Shown: in pieces, positions 15,621-25,571 of the stretch | Numbering within the stretch: position 1 is the first letter of the stretch | How the letters are laid out: each line of letters begins with the position of its first letter | Assembly: GCF_002295115.1 (NCBI RefSeq) | Contig: NZ_NSFV01000004.1 | Span: 62,001-126,000, forward strand | Source: Mesorhizobium sp. WSM4311 | GTDB lineage: Bacteria; Pseudomonadota; Alphaproteobacteria; Rhizobiales; Rhizobiaceae | Reading direction: 5' to 3' | DNA: 64,000 nucleotides | The notes under the pieces: generated by a model | Told to the model about the DNA's origin: nothing | Seen by the model: the letters and a program-made list of their open reading frames with translations, nothing else | The model's database searches: none | Position numbers and translations under genes: made by a program

Positions 15621-18151
15621 GCCTCACTCATTCCCGGACCCATGGCCTCCTCGACCAAAGTCGCCGCATCCATCAGCAGTGTTTCATCGGCTTCGCCGTT
15701 CACGGGCATCTTGCCGATCTCGAGCATGATCGGCACGGCCAGTGGCGAAATCTGCTCGAGATTCTTATGCATGATTCGACCCTGGACGCGCGAGAGCATG
15801 TCGGCAAGTCTGCTGACATCGAGCAGGCCGGCCGCCGCATCCGCACGCGTCGCCTGCAGCAGAATATGGTCCGGCTCATGGCTGCGCAGCACATCGTAGA
15901 TCAGGTCGGTCGACACGGTGACCTGGCGGCCGCTCTTCTCCTGGCCCGGATGGCGCTTCTCGATCAACCCCGAAATCAGCGCGCAATTGCGGAAGGTGCG
16001 CTTGAGAAGCCAGCTGTCGGCCAGCCAGGCTTCGAGGTCGTCGCCCAGCATGTCCTGGTCGAACAATGCGCCGAGAGACGGTTTCCTGGCTTTGAACATC
16101 GCGCCCATGTCGCCCAGCGACCATATGGCAAGGGCGTAATCGGTGGCGACAAAGCCGAGTGGCCTGGCGCCGACCCTGTCGAGGCGCCGGGTAAGCAGCA
16201 TGCCGAGTGTCTGGTGGGCCAGCCTGCCTTCAAAGGGATAAGCGACCAGATAGTAGCGGTTGCCGCGTGGAAAGGTCTCGATCAGCAGGTCATCGCGTTT
16301 GGGCAGAACCGATTTGTCGGCCTGGAATCGCAGCCAGTCGGCCACCTGCTCCGGCAGCTTCTTCCAGCGCTGCGGATCGTCCAGCATGATGCGGACCTGC
16401 TCGGCAAGGTAGGTCGAAAGCGGGAACTTGCCGCCGCCATAATAGGGCACCTTGGCGTCGCTGCCGGGCGCGTTGGACACGAAGCATTCGTTCTCGCGTA
16501 TGCCCTCGAAACGCAGCACCTTGCCGGCGAACATGAAGGTGTCGCCATGCGTCAGCGTTTCGAGGAAGGCCTCCTCGATCTTGCCGAGAACGGCGCCGCC
16601 GCGTGTAGCCGAGCCTTTGCTGCCTGCTTTGACGTAACGCACGTTGAGCGCCGGCACTTCGATGATGGTGCCGACATTCAGCCGGTATTGCTGAGCCACG
16701 CGCGGGTTGGAGACGCGCCACAACCCGTCCTTGTTCAGGCGGATACGAGCATAGCGCTCGTAATTCTTCAGCGCATAGCCGCCGGTGGCGACGAAATCGA
16801 TGACGCGGTCGAAGGTAATCCTATCGAGGCTGGTGTAGGGTGCCGCCGTTCGTACTTCCTCGTGGAGATCGTCGGCACGGAACGGTGCGCCGCAGGCGCA
16901 GCCGAGCACATGTTGCGCCAGCACATCGAGGCCGCCATCGACCAGCGGCGGCGTGTCCTGCGCGCCAAGATAATTGGCGTCGAGCGCTGCTCGGCATTCG
17001 AGCACCTCGAAGCGATTGGCCGGGATCAGGATCGCCTTGGATGGCTCATCCATGCGGTGGTTGGCCCGGCCGATGCGCTGCGCCAGCCGGCTGGCGCCCT
17101 TCGGCGCGCCGACATGCACAACCAGGTCGACATCGCCCCAGTCGATGCCGAGGTCGAGGGTCGAGGTGGCGACGATGGCGCGCAGCGCGTTGTCGCCCAT
17201 CGCCTTCTCGACGCGCCGCCGCTGGCCGACGTCGAGAGAGCCGTGATGCAGCGCGATCGGCAACGTGTCCTCGTTGACCCGCCACAATTCCTGGAAAAGC
17301 AGCTCCGCCTGGCTGCGGGTGTTGACGAACAGCAGGGTCGTCTTGTGGCGCTTGATCTCGCGGTAGATCTCCGGCGTGGCATAGCGGGCCGAATGCCCCG
17401 CCCACGGCACGTGCGCCTCCGAATCGAGGATGGAAATTTCGGGCTTCGCACCGCCGGTGACGACGATCAATTCGGCCATGTCGCCCGGTGGATTCTGGCT
17501 GACCAGCCAGCGCCGCAGTTCGTCGGGCTCGGCCACCGTTGCCGACAGACCGATCGTCTGCAGGCCGGGCACAAAGCTGCGCAGCCGCGCCAAGCCGAGC
17601 GCCAAGAGATGTCCGCGCTTGGACGTCACCAGCGAATGCAATTCGTCGAGCACGACGTAGCGCAAATCCGCGAAGAAGCGCTTTGCATCACCTGCCGCGA
17701 TCAGCAGCGCCAGTTGCTCGGGCGTGGTCAGCAATATATCCGGCGGCGCCAGCTTCTGGCGCTGGCGCTTGTGGGAAGGCGTGTCGCCGGTGCGCGTCTC
17801 GATGCTGATCGGCAGACCGATCTCCTCGACCGGCTTGCCGAGATTGCGCTCGATGTCGACGGCCAGCGCCTTGAGCGGCGAGATGTAGAGCGTGTGGATG
17901 CCGCGATGCGCCTGCCCCGGCTTTCGCCTTGGCCTGACGGCGAGTTCAGTGAGCGAGGGCAGGAAACCGGCCAGCGTCTTGCCGGCCCCGGTCGGCGCGA
18001 TCAACAGTACCGATTGGCCGCTTTGAGCCTTCGCCAGCAATTCGATCTGATGGGCGCGCGGCGACCAGCCTTTCTCGCCGAACCATCGGAGGAATGGCTC
18101 GGGCAGGGCAATGGCGGCATTCTGCTCGGCAAGGCGCGGCTCAACTGTCAC
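15617..18151 (-). CDS. Ligase-associated DNA damage response DEXH-box helicase (Lhr-like)
   Basis: An 844-residue superfamily 2 helicase starting at GTG 18151. Motif I is APTGAGKTLAG, motif II DELH, motif III SATV, and motif VI QRIGRANH. It is followed by the winged-helix and C-terminal domains of the Lhr core (short form; full Lhr is about 1500 residues). It matches TIGR04121, an ATP-dependent 3'-5' helicase proposed to act in DNA repair. It overlaps pdeM by 4 bp and follows the NlpC gene with a 98-bp gap. Confidence 0.9.
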   Translation of the reverse strand: MTVEPRLAEQNAAIALPEPFLRWFGEKGWSPRAHQIELLAKAQSGQSVLLIAPTGAGKTLAGFLPSLTELAVRPRRKPGQAHRGIHTLYISPLKALAVDIERNLGKPVEEIGLPISIETRTGDTPSHKRQRQKLAPPDILLTTPEQLALLIAAGDAKRFFADLRYVVLDELHSLVTSKRGHLLALGLARLRSFVPGLQTIGLSATVAEPDELRRWLVSQNPPGDMAELIVVTGGAKPEISILDSEAHVPWAGHSARYATPEIYREIKRHKTTLLFVNTRSQAELLFQELWRVNEDTLPIALHHGSLDVGQRRRVEKAMGDNALRAIVATSTLDLGIDWGDVDLVVHVGAPKGASRLAQRIGRANHRMDEPSKAILIPANRFEVLECRAALDANYLGAQDTPPLVDGGLDVLAQHVLGCACGAPFRADDLHEEVRTAAPYTSLDRITFDRVIDFVATGGYALKNYERYARIRLNKDGLWRVSNPRVAQQYRLNVGTIIEVPALNVRYVKAGSKGSATRGGAVLGKIEEAFLETLTHGDTFMFAGKVLRFEGIRENECFVSNAPGSDAKVPYYGGGKFPLSTYLAEQVRIMLDDPQRWKKLPEQVADWLRFQADKSVLPKRDDLLIETFPRGNRYYLVAYPFEGRLAHQTLGMLLTRRLDRVGARPLGFVATDYALAIWSLGDMGAMFKARKPSLGALFDQDMLGDDLEAWLADSWLLKRTFRNCALISGLIEKRHPGQEKSGRQVTVSTDLIYDVLRSHEPDHILLQATRADAAAGLLDVSRLADMLSRVQGRIMHKNLEQISPLAVPIMLEIGKMPVNGEADETLLMDAATLVEEAMGPGMSEA

Positions 18152-18249
18152 GCGCCAGAGGTAGCGCGGCTACGGGCGATCGCCAAGGAAAATCGGAACA
18201 AAAGGGGATCGTAGCGTTCCTCGCCCCGTTTACGAGAGGAGGAAGAAGC

Positions 18250-19110
18250 TCACGGCCTTCGAAACCCGGTCGGGCCGCCATAGAGGTAGCCGATGCGGGC
18301 GATGGCGTCCTTCAGCCCTTCGCGCGAGACCAGCATGGTGTGGCCGTTGGCGTGGATCATGGTCTCGGCATCGGTCATGACAGCGACATGGCCTTTCCAG
18401 AAGACGAGGTCGCCCCGACGCAATCCGGCATAATCCGGACCCGGTTCGAGCGGCTCGCCAATGCTTGCCGCCTGCATGTCGGAATCGCGCAGCACGTTTT
18501 TGCCCGCCATGCGCATCGCAAGTTGCACCAGGCCGGAACAGTCGATGCCGAAGCCGGACGCGCCGCCCCACAGATAGGGCGTGCCTAGAAACGTCTCGGC
18601 AACCGCGACATAGTCGGCGGCAATTTCTGCGATTGGCCTGAGGTGACCCGCGATGATCGCTTCGCCCGACGGCAGGACGGCGTAGTGTGTGCCGCGCGTC
18701 TCGGCGGCTCCCCTCACGGTCACCGTCGACCCCATCGACAGCTGTCCCGTGATCGGAAAGCGCAGATCCGGACCGGGATAGAGAAAGGTGCGGGGCACCG
18801 AGACGATATGGGTAGGCGCGTGTTCCCGTCCGCCCAGCTCGGTTGCGGCGACGTAGCCGACATAGCCGTCGCGTTCGGCCTGGATCCAGGCCCAGCCTTC
18901 GGCATCCTCGAAAACCAGCACATCGTCGCCGAACAGGGCTTGCGTGTTGACGCCGGCATCCGCGCGCGGCGCCTTGCGGATGTCGGCCACCGAGGCCGAA
19001 ATCCGCGCCGGCCGGCCGGCGACAAAACGCTCGGCGGAAACCTCGCCTTTCAGCCTTGAATCGGCAAGGTCGGAACGGAAGGCGTGGAGACGGGCATCGT
19101 GAGCAGTCAA
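18250..19110 (-). CDS. C40-family NlpC/P60 peptidase with SH3 domains
   Basis: A 286-residue protein. The start is taken at TTG 19110 (MTAHDARLHAFRSDLADSRL), 8 nt after an AGGG sequence; no better ATG is in frame. Two SH3-like modules (~45-160) precede a C-terminal NlpC/P60 domain with catalytic Cys in GIDCSGLVQLA and His in KGHVAVM. Family members cut peptidoglycan stem peptides. No signal peptide is evident, so it may act in the cytoplasm on recycled muropeptides or be exported by another route. It lies 31 bp behind the MarR gene, probably in one operon. Confidence 0.88.
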   Translation of the reverse strand: MTAHDARLHAFRSDLADSRLKGEVSAERFVAGRPARISASVADIRKAPRADAGVNTQALFGDDVLVFEDAEGWAWIQAERDGYVGYVAATELGGREHAPTHIVSVPRTFLYPGPDLRFPITGQLSMGSTVTVRGAAETRGTHYAVLPSGEAIIAGHLRPIAEIAADYVAVAETFLGTPYLWGGASGFGIDCSGLVQLAMRMAGKNVLRDSDMQAASIGEPLEPGPDYAGLRRGDLVFWKGHVAVMTDAETMIHANGHTMLVSREGLKDAIARIGYLYGGPTGFRRP

Positions 19111-19141
19111 AATCGGCAACCCTGTTGTATGGGCAAGATGG

Positions 19142-19492
19142 TCAGTTGGGCAGTTCAAGCGCCCTGGCGATGATACCATCGCCGAAGCGCTCGACAAAGA
19201 GCGCGCCCTCGACCGTGCGCTTGATCAGCACGTTGCGCTTGTCGAGTTCGTCGCGATGGCGCGACACCAGCTTCAGCGCGCCCATCGTGTCGAGCGCGCG
19301 GGTGATCACCGGCTTGGTGACGTTGAGGCGGGCGGCCAGCCCGCGCACCGTGTGCGGCGGCGGATCGAGATAGATGGTGAACAGGATCGCCGTCTGGCGC
19401 ATGGTCAGGTCGGGCGCATCGTCGCGCACCTGCGACAACATGACTTGCTGCCACAGTCGCAAAGCCTGGCTCGGGCGCATCGCAATCGACAT
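19142..19492 (-). CDS. MarR-family regulator
   Basis: A 116-residue winged helix protein. The core reads MRQTAILFTIYLDPPPHTVRG, then LAARLNVTKPVITRALDTMG as the recognition helix and a KRNVLIKRTVEGALFVERF wing. It is short for MarR (usually 140-160) and lacks much of the C-terminal dimerisation helix. Its place directly upstream of the NlpC gene suggests local regulation; the ligand is unknown. Confidence 0.8.
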   Translation of the reverse strand: MSIAMRPSQALRLWQQVMLSQVRDDAPDLTMRQTAILFTIYLDPPPHTVRGLAARLNVTKPVITRALDTMGALKLVSRHRDELDKRNVLIKRTVEGALFVERFGDGIIARALELPN

Positions 19493-19569
19493 CGCGCCAG
19501 CATGACGGCAAATTGTTTCGGTTCCGTTTCAGTTTTAGCGATTTGCCGGCGCTGCTTGCTGCCACCCCG

Positions 19570-20934
19570 TCAGCCAAAGCGTGTCGAGATGATCCGCTCC
19601 AGCGCGCGAATGCCTTGCGCCTCGCCACCGGCGGGCCCATGCGGGCGATCGGCGGGGTTCCAGGCAAAGATGTCGAAATGCGCCCAGCTCGCCGTCTTGT
19701 CGACAAAGCGCTTGAGGAACAGCGCCGCCGTGATCGAACCGGCGAAACCGTCGGTGGTGACATTGTTGACGTCGGCGATCTTCGACGACAGCTTAGCATC
19801 GTAGGGCCGCCACAGCGGCAAGCGCCACAGCGGATCCTCGACCGCCAGCGATGCCGCGGCGAGGTCCGAGGCCAGCGCCTCGTCGCCGGTATAGAAAGGC
19901 GGCAGATCGGGGCCAAGCGCGACACGGGCGGCTCCGGTCAGCGTCGCCATGTCGACCAGCAGCTGCGGCTCCTCGTCATCGGCCAGCGCCAGCGCGTCGC
20001 CGAGCACGAGCCTGCCTTCGGCGTCGGTGTTGCCGATCTCGACAGTGATGCCCTTGCGGCTCGCCAGCACGTCGCCGGGTCTGAAGGCATTGCCGGCAAT
20101 CGAGTTCTCGACCGCGGGGATGAGCACGCGCAGTCGCACCTTCAACCCGGCGGCCATGATCATCGAGGCCAGGCCAAGCACATTGGCGGCGCCGCCCATG
20201 TCCTTCTTCATCAACAGCATGCCGGATGACGGCTTGATGTCGAGACCGCCTGTGTCGAAGCAGACGCCCTTGCCGACCAGCGTCACCTTCGGCGCGCCCG
20301 GTTGCCCCCAGATCATGTCGATCAGACGCGGCGCACCTGATGAAGCGCGGCCGACGGCGTGGATCATCGGGAAGTTCTGGGTCAGCAGCTCGTCGCCCTT
20401 GATGACGGAAACTTCGGCCTTGTGAGCCGCGGCCAGGGTGCGCACCGCCTTCTCCAGATCATCCGGCCCCATGTCGCTGGTCGGTGTGTTGACCAGATCG
20501 CGGGCCAGGAAGACGCCATTGGCGATGCGGCGAACGCGCGCCGCGTCGACGCCGGCCGGCACGTCGAAACGCAGCGCCTTGCCTGGCTTCTTGCCGTAAC
20601 GGGTGAAGACATAGCCGCCGAGCGCCAGCGCGATTGCCGCGAGTTCCGGCTCGGCAGGAAGGGAGGCGAAATGCCAGTCGCCTTCCGGCAGGGTTTTCGA
20701 CAGTGCACCGAGCGCGAGTGAACCTTCCCCGTCGCCGGTGCCAAACAGGGCGCCGGCAAGTGCGCCGTTCTCGCCGGGCACGGCCAGCGTCCTGCCTGCC
20801 TCGCCGGAAAAGCCGTTGGCCCTGCCCCATGCGACAGCAGATGGTGCAAGGCCCGCGGCCTCCAGGCCGTCACGGGCCACCAGATGCACCGGCAGCGCAC
20901 CTTGCAATTTCGTCTCGACGAGTTCGACAGGCAT
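19570..20934 (-). CDS. M17-family leucyl aminopeptidase
   Basis: A 454-residue protein from ATG 20934 (MPVELVETKLQG) with a GGAG ribosome site 10 nt upstream. The frame remains open further upstream, but that part overlaps tadD and looks non-coding. Metal-binding and catalytic segments of M17 are intact: VGKGVCFDTGGLDIKPSSG, MKKDMGGAAN and NTDAEGRLVLGDAL. It is a cytosolic Mn/Zn hexameric aminopeptidase for peptide turnover. It is divergent from tadD across 123 bp. Confidence 0.92.
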   Translation of the reverse strand: MPVELVETKLQGALPVHLVARDGLEAAGLAPSAVAWGRANGFSGEAGRTLAVPGENGALAGALFGTGDGEGSLALGALSKTLPEGDWHFASLPAEPELAAIALALGGYVFTRYGKKPGKALRFDVPAGVDAARVRRIANGVFLARDLVNTPTSDMGPDDLEKAVRTLAAAHKAEVSVIKGDELLTQNFPMIHAVGRASSGAPRLIDMIWGQPGAPKVTLVGKGVCFDTGGLDIKPSSGMLLMKKDMGGAANVLGLASMIMAAGLKVRLRVLIPAVENSIAGNAFRPGDVLASRKGITVEIGNTDAEGRLVLGDALALADDEEPQLLVDMATLTGAARVALGPDLPPFYTGDEALASDLAAASLAVEDPLWRLPLWRPYDAKLSSKIADVNNVTTDGFAGSITAALFLKRFVDKTASWAHFDIFAWNPADRPHGPAGGEAQGIRALERIISTRFG

Positions 20935-20975
20935 TCGATGTTCTCTCCTGCCGACCCTTCGCGAGTCGGCGTTTC

Positions 20976-20990
20976 TTAACTCTCCGTTAG
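20976..20990. promoter_or_regulatory. CtrA-like site upstream of tadD
   Basis: TTAACTCTCCGTTAG is TTAA-N7-TTAG, one base from the CtrA consensus, followed two bases later by another TTAA (20993). It lies 67 bp upstream of the tadD start. Functional assignment is inferred. Confidence 0.45.
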
Positions 20991-21057
20991 GGTTAACAGA
21001 ATATTTCTGCGGGAGGGAAGATGGCCACGCAATGGCCGCGCATGAATGGAGGCTTAG

Positions 21058-21885
21058 GTGTCGATGCCGACCAACCGCACAATGAATGCCAGAGGAAAAC
21101 GGCTCGCCACCACCGCCCTCATGCTGGCGCTCGCGGCGGGCGTCGCCGGATGCGGAACCAGCAGGATGACTACCGGCTCGATCGCTCGTACCAGCGGCAA
21201 GCCGCTGGAGAGCATGTCGGCGGGAGAAGTGCACAATGCCACGGCCGCCCTCGGCCAGTCCTACTCCAGGAATCCCAACGACAAGCGCATCGCAACCAAC
21301 TTCGCGGCCGCGCTGCAGATGGACGGCGATGCCGACCAGTCGCTTGCCGTGATGCGCAAACTGGCGATCGCCTATCCCAAGGATCGCGACGTGCTCGCCG
21401 CCTATGGCAAGGCGCTGGCCGCCAATGGCCAGTTCGAGGCAGCGCTCGACGCCGTGCGCCGCGCACAGACACCGGAATATCCCGACTGGAAGCTGGTGTC
21501 GGCGGAAGCGGCGATCCTTGATCAGCTCGGTCAGAAGGACGATGCGCGCCAGCTTTACCGAAAGGCGCTCGAACTCAAGCCGAATGAGCCCTCGGTTCTC
21601 TCCAATCTCGGCATGTCCTATGTGCTGGAGGGGGATCTGCGCACCGCGGAAACCTATATGCGTTCGGCCGCCCAGCAGCCCAACGCCGATAGCCGCGTGC
21701 GCCAGAACCTGGCGCTGGTCGTCGGCCTGCAGGGCCGCTTCGACGAAGCCGAGAAGATCGCCTCGCAGGAGCTCTCGCCCGAGCAGGCACAGGCCAATGT
21801 CGCTTATCTCAGGCAGATGCTTGCGCAACAGAATGCCTGGAGGCAGCTCAAGGATCAGGACAAGCCGAAGACGGCAACCAACTGA
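21058..21885 (+). CDS. tadD: Tad pilus assembly lipoprotein TadD (TPR protein)
   Basis: A 275-residue protein starting at GTG 21058 five nt after GGAGG; ATG 21064 is the alternative. The N-terminus has a lipoprotein signal (LMLALAAGVAGC, Cys about residue 32). Tetratricopeptide repeats follow (residues ~60-230, for example DARQLYRKALELKPNEPSVLSNLGMSYVLEGD). TadD is an outer-membrane lipoprotein needed for Tad secretin assembly. It sits apart from the other tad genes, convergent with tadC, and has its own promoter with a CtrA-like site. Confidence 0.85.
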   Translation: MSMPTNRTMNARGKRLATTALMLALAAGVAGCGTSRMTTGSIARTSGKPLESMSAGEVHNATAALGQSYSRNPNDKRIATNFAAALQMDGDADQSLAVMRKLAIAYPKDRDVLAAYGKALAANGQFEAALDAVRRAQTPEYPDWKLVSAEAAILDQLGQKDDARQLYRKALELKPNEPSVLSNLGMSYVLEGDLRTAETYMRSAAQQPNADSRVRQNLALVVGLQGRFDEAEKIASQELSPEQAQANVAYLRQMLAQQNAWRQLKDQDKPKTATN

Positions 21886-21913
21886 GGCGACGATCTACAA
21901 AGGCCCCAATTGA

Positions 21914-21951
21914 ACGAAGAAGCCGCGCTGAGTTCAGCGCGGCTTCTTCGT
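21914..21951 (+). terminator. Terminator between tadD and tadC
   Basis: A perfect 18-bp inverted repeat (ACGAAGAAGCCGCGCTGA / its complement) with a 2-nt centre is followed by TTTGTTT on the plus strand. It can end tadD and, from the other side, tadC. Confidence 0.8.
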
Positions 21952-21972
21952 TTGTTTCCACGTGCCTCGCCG

Positions 21973-22992
21973 CTACTTGGTCGATGATGACGGATGATCG
22001 GTGCCGAAGATGCCGCGCTGGCTGACCTGGATGCCGGCCGGACCCAGGATGATGGCGAAAAGCACCGGCAGGAAGAACAGGATCATCGGCACGGTGAGCT
22101 TGGGCGGCAAGGCGGCGGCCTTCTTCTCGGCGGCATTCATGCGCTGGTCCCGGCTTTCGGCGGCAAGCACGCGCAATGCGTGCGCCACCGGAGTGCCGTA
22201 GCGTTCGGCCTGGACGAGCGCCTGCGACACCGATTTGACCGATTCCAGACCGGTACGGTTCGCAAGATTCTCATAGGCCTGCTTGCGTTCCTGCAGATAG
22301 GAGAGCTCGGCGTTGGTCAGGATGAATTCTTCAGCCAGAGCCACCGACTGCGCGCCGATCTCGTCGGCGACCTTGCGGAGCGCGGCTTCCACCGACATGC
22401 CCGACTCCACGCAGATCAGCATCAGGTCCAGCGCATCCGGCCACGCCATCTGGATCGACTGCTTGCGCTTGGTGGCGCGATTGTTGACATAGACGACCGG
22501 GGCATAGAAGCCGCCATAGGCGACCAGGATGCAGACGAACAGCCGGATGACCAGGGGTTTGTCGGGCAATCCTCCGAGCACGAATATGTAGACCAGCCCC
22601 AGCGCGAAGCCGACAAAAGGCAACACGAGGCGGAAAAAGAGAAACCGCGTCAGCGGGTTCTGTCCGCGAAAGCCGGCGACCTTGAGCTTCTGCAAGGTGC
22701 TCTCGTCGGCCAGTGCGCGCCGCAGGTCGAGCCGATCGACAATGTTGCGCATACCGACCGACTGTTGCTCGCGCAGGCCCTTTCGGCGGCGATCGGCCTC
22801 GCTCGCGAGCCGCGCGCGCTGCTTGGCGCGAAGCTCATCGCGCTCCAGCGCGACCGACTTCATGCGCGACTTGAGCTGGTTTCCGCCGAATGCCGGCAGC
22901 AATGTAAAGACCGTCGCGAACACGGCGATGGCGACCAGCAGCGCGATCAGCAGGCTGGGATCCGTCAATGATTTGATGACTTGGTCGGTCAT
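21973..22992 (-). CDS. tadC: Tad inner-membrane platform protein TadC
   Basis: A 339-residue GspF-domain protein with hydrophobic segments near residues 15-35, 120-165 and at the C-terminus (LTVPMILFFLPVLFAIIL). The T2SSF core reads AWPDALDLMLICVESGMSVEAALRKVADEIG. With TadB it forms the inner-membrane platform on which the TadA ATPase drives Flp pilin assembly. It follows tadB by 9 bp in the same operon. Confidence 0.92.
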   Translation of the reverse strand: MTDQVIKSLTDPSLLIALLVAIAVFATVFTLLPAFGGNQLKSRMKSVALERDELRAKQRARLASEADRRRKGLREQQSVGMRNIVDRLDLRRALADESTLQKLKVAGFRGQNPLTRFLFFRLVLPFVGFALGLVYIFVLGGLPDKPLVIRLFVCILVAYGGFYAPVVYVNNRATKRKQSIQMAWPDALDLMLICVESGMSVEAALRKVADEIGAQSVALAEEFILTNAELSYLQERKQAYENLANRTGLESVKSVSQALVQAERYGTPVAHALRVLAAESRDQRMNAAEKKAAALPPKLTVPMILFFLPVLFAIILGPAGIQVSQRGIFGTDHPSSSTK

Positions 22993-23001
22993 GCCGCGGC
23001 C

Positions 23002-24015
23002 CTAGACTTCAAAGTTCATCATCTTGCGCATGACCAGGATGCCGATCGACATCCATACAGCGGCACAGCCCAGTATCAGATTGCCAACGCTGGTGTTGAA
23101 CAGCGGCATCAGATAGTCGGGGCTGGAAAGATAGACGAGAAAGGCAACGATGAAGGGCAGCGCGCCGATGATGGCGGCGGACGCCTTCGCCTCCATGGAC
23201 AGCGCCTGCACCTTGGCTTTCATCTTCTTGCGATCACGAAGCACGCGTGAAAGGTTGCCCAGCGCCTCGGACAGATTGCCGCCGGCCTGCGACTGGATCT
23301 GGATGACGATGCCAAAGAAACTCGCCTCGGTGCACGGCATGGTTTCGGGCATGCGCAAGGTCGCATCGGGGATCGACAGGCCCATCTGCTGCGAATCGAC
23401 GATGCGGCGAAACTCCATCTTCACCGGCTCGGGGGATTCGTTGGCGATGAGGCGTACGGCATCGTTCAGCGGCAGGCCGGACTTGACCGCGCGCACGATG
23501 ATATCGAGCGCGTTTGGAAATTCGTTGAGGAATGCCTTGACCCGGCGCGCGCGGCGAAACGATACGAACCAGCGCGGCAGGCCGAGCGCGCCAGCCAACA
23601 ACACACCGGGCAAGACAAGCATCGGCGCACCGGCCACGAACGCGACCACCGTCAGCGCGAGACCGCATATGGCGGAATAGATGTAGAAACGCTCGATTGA
23701 GACCTTCATCCCGGCCTGCCGGAGTTGCGCCTTCAGCGGCGGCTTCTTGATGGCGCTGTCCTTGGTCTTCTGCTTTTCGTCGAGTTCCTTCAGCGAATCC
23801 TGCACGGATTTCCGGCGCTTGGCTGCATCCGTCGCGCGGTCGCGGGTGGCCTTGACGACGGACCGGTCCGTCTCGGCGGCCTTGATCGTCTCCAGCCGCT
23901 TGCCAGCCTGTTTCTCGTTGCTGATCTGGTTGAACAGGAATGCATAGGCGACCGCGCCGGCGCTGAAGCCGGCGAGCACGACAAACGCCAATACGGTGCC
24001 GTCAATTCCAAACAT
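23002..24015 (-). CDS. tadB: Tad inner-membrane platform protein TadB
   Basis: A 337-residue GspF-domain protein: an N-terminal membrane helix, a basic and acidic cytoplasmic linker (~30-90), then FLNEFPNALDIIVRAVKSGL and the GGNLSEALGNLSRVLRDRKKM segment typical of TadB, and C-terminal membrane helices. It is the partner of TadC in the pilus platform. Short gaps link it to tadA (23 bp) and tadC (9 bp). Confidence 0.92.
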   Translation of the reverse strand: MFGIDGTVLAFVVLAGFSAGAVAYAFLFNQISNEKQAGKRLETIKAAETDRSVVKATRDRATDAAKRRKSVQDSLKELDEKQKTKDSAIKKPPLKAQLRQAGMKVSIERFYIYSAICGLALTVVAFVAGAPMLVLPGVLLAGALGLPRWFVSFRRARRVKAFLNEFPNALDIIVRAVKSGLPLNDAVRLIANESPEPVKMEFRRIVDSQQMGLSIPDATLRMPETMPCTEASFFGIVIQIQSQAGGNLSEALGNLSRVLRDRKKMKAKVQALSMEAKASAAIIGALPFIVAFLVYLSSPDYLMPLFNTSVGNLILGCAAVWMSIGILVMRKMMNFEV

Positions 24016-24038
24016 CGACCAGAACCCTCAACGCCGCG

Positions 24039-25547
24039 TCAGTCAGCGCGTTTCTCCATAGCCTCGAGCGCAACGGCGAGGCGCTGCTCCTCGCCGTAGT
24101 AGCGAGCCCGATCCCAAAAATGCGGGCGGCCGATGCCGGTCGAGACATGCTCGCCCAGCAGCCTGCCGTTGGCGTCCTCGCCCTTGATGTTGTAGAGGAC
24201 GATGTCCTGCGTGATGATGACGTCGCCTTCCATCCCGATCACCTCGGTGATGTGAGTGATACGACGCGATCCGTCGCGCAGGCGCGCCGCCTGGATGATC
24301 ACATCGATGGAACCGACGACGATTTCACGCACGGTTTTCTGCGGCAGCGAATAACCGCCCATGGCGATCATGGATTCGATACGGTTCAGGCATTCGCGCG
24401 GGCTGTTCGAGTGGATCGTTCCCATCGAACCGTCATGGCCGGTGTTCATCGCCTGCAGAAGATCGAACACTTCGGGTCCGCGCACCTCGCCGACGATGAT
24501 GCGCTCGGGCCGCATGCGCAGGCAGTTCTTGACCAGGTCGCGCATCGTCACTTCGCCTTCGCCTTCGAGGTTGGGCGGTCGGGTTTCCAGACGCACGACA
24601 TGTGGCTGCTGCAGTTGCAGTTCGGCCGAGTCCTCGCAGGTGATGACGCGCTCGTCGCGGTCGATGTAGTTGGTGAGGCAGTTGAGCAGTGTCGTCTTGC
24701 CGGAACCGGTGCCGCCCGAGATGACGATGTTGCAGCGAACACGACCGATGATCTTGAGGACTTCGGCGCCCTGCGGCGAGATGGCCCCGAACTTGACCAG
24801 CTGATCGAGCGTCAGCTTGTCCTTCTTGAATTTGCGGATGGTGAGTGCGGTGCCGTCGATGGCGAGGGGCGGAGCGATGACGTTGACGCGGGAGCCGTCG
24901 GGAAGGCGGGCGTCGCAGATCGGGCTGGATTCATCGACACGGCGACCGACCTGACTGACGATGCGCTGGCAGATGTTGAGAAGCTGCTGGTTGTCACGAA
25001 AGCGAATGCCGGTCTGCTCGACCTTGCCATTGACTTCGATGTAGACGTTCTTGGAGCCGTTGACCATGATGTCGGCGATGTCGTCGCGGGCGAGCAATGG
25101 TTCGAGCGGCCCATAACCAAGCACGTCGTTGCAGATGTCCTCGAGCAATTCCTCCTGCTCGGCGATCGACATTGCGAAATTCTTGATCGCGATGATGTCG
25201 TTGACGATGTCGCGGATTTCCTCGCGCGCGGTCTCCGGGTCGAGCTTGGCCAGCTGCGACAGGTCGATCGTGTCGATGAGCGCCGAGAAGACCTGGCTCT
25301 TGGTGTCGTAATAGGTTTCGCTCTTTTCGCGTTGGGGGCGCCTCGCCTCCGGCGCGATGGGCGGCGCCTCGACGGCGCGGCGAGCCGGCGGCGCCACAGG
25401 CGCGCTTGGCTGCAGCGGTGCCGCGGGCCGGGCAAGAACCGCCGTATCCGCCGAACCCGCTGGCGGCGGCGCGGCCGGCGCCGGTGCTGGCTGGCGGAAT
25501 TCCGGTGTGAACCGGTTGCCGTCGTCGTTGCCTCTTTTACCGAACAT
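24039..25547 (-). CDS. cpaF: Tad pilus assembly ATPase TadA/CpaF
   Basis: A 502-residue VirB11/GspE-type secretion ATPase. After a proline/alanine-rich N-terminus (~1-80) come the N-domain, Walker A ([14 protein letters not shown]), the Asp box and Walker B ([20 protein letters not shown]), and the His box region [14 protein letters not shown]. It powers pilus extension and possibly retraction. It sits between cpaE and tadB. Confidence 0.94.
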   Translation of the reverse strand: MFGKRGNDDGNRFTPEFRQPAPAPAAPPPAGSADTAVLARPAAPLQPSAPVAPPARRAVEAPPIAPEARRPQREKSETYYDTKSQVFSALIDTIDLSQLAKLDPETAREEIRDIVNDIIAIKNFAMSIAEQEELLEDICNDVLGYGPLEPLLARDDIADIMVNGSKNVYIEVNGKVEQTGIRFRDNQQLLNICQRIVSQVGRRVDESSPICDARLPDGSRVNVIAPPLAIDGTALTIRKFKKDKLTLDQLVKFGAISPQGAEVLKIIGRVRCNIVISGGTGSGKTTLLNCLTNYIDRDERVITCEDSAELQLQQPHVVRLETRPPNLEGEGEVTMRDLVKNCLRMRPERIIVGEVRGPEVFDLLQAMNTGHDGSMGTIHSNSPRECLNRIESMIAMGGYSLPQKTVREIVVGSIDVIIQAARLRDGSRRITHITEVIGMEGDVIITQDIVLYNIKGEDANGRLLGEHVSTGIGRPHFWDRARYYGEEQRLAVALEAMEKRAD

Positions 25548-25571
25548 GATCGACTACCGGTTCCAAAAGCG

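Noticed and set aside
15767..18214. 815-residue open frame antisense to the Lhr-type helicase
   Set aside because: The helicase motifs on the minus strand are unambiguous; the antisense frame has no recognisable family.
18180..18230. LexA (SOS) box before the helicase
   Set aside because: GAAC and GTTC occur near 18197-18217, but the spacing does not fit the alphaproteobacterial GTTC-N7-GTTC pattern.
20935..21828. N-terminal extension of the aminopeptidase frame
   Set aside because: It overlaps tadD in antisense and adds no domain; ATG 20934 with a GGAG site gives the expected M17 length.
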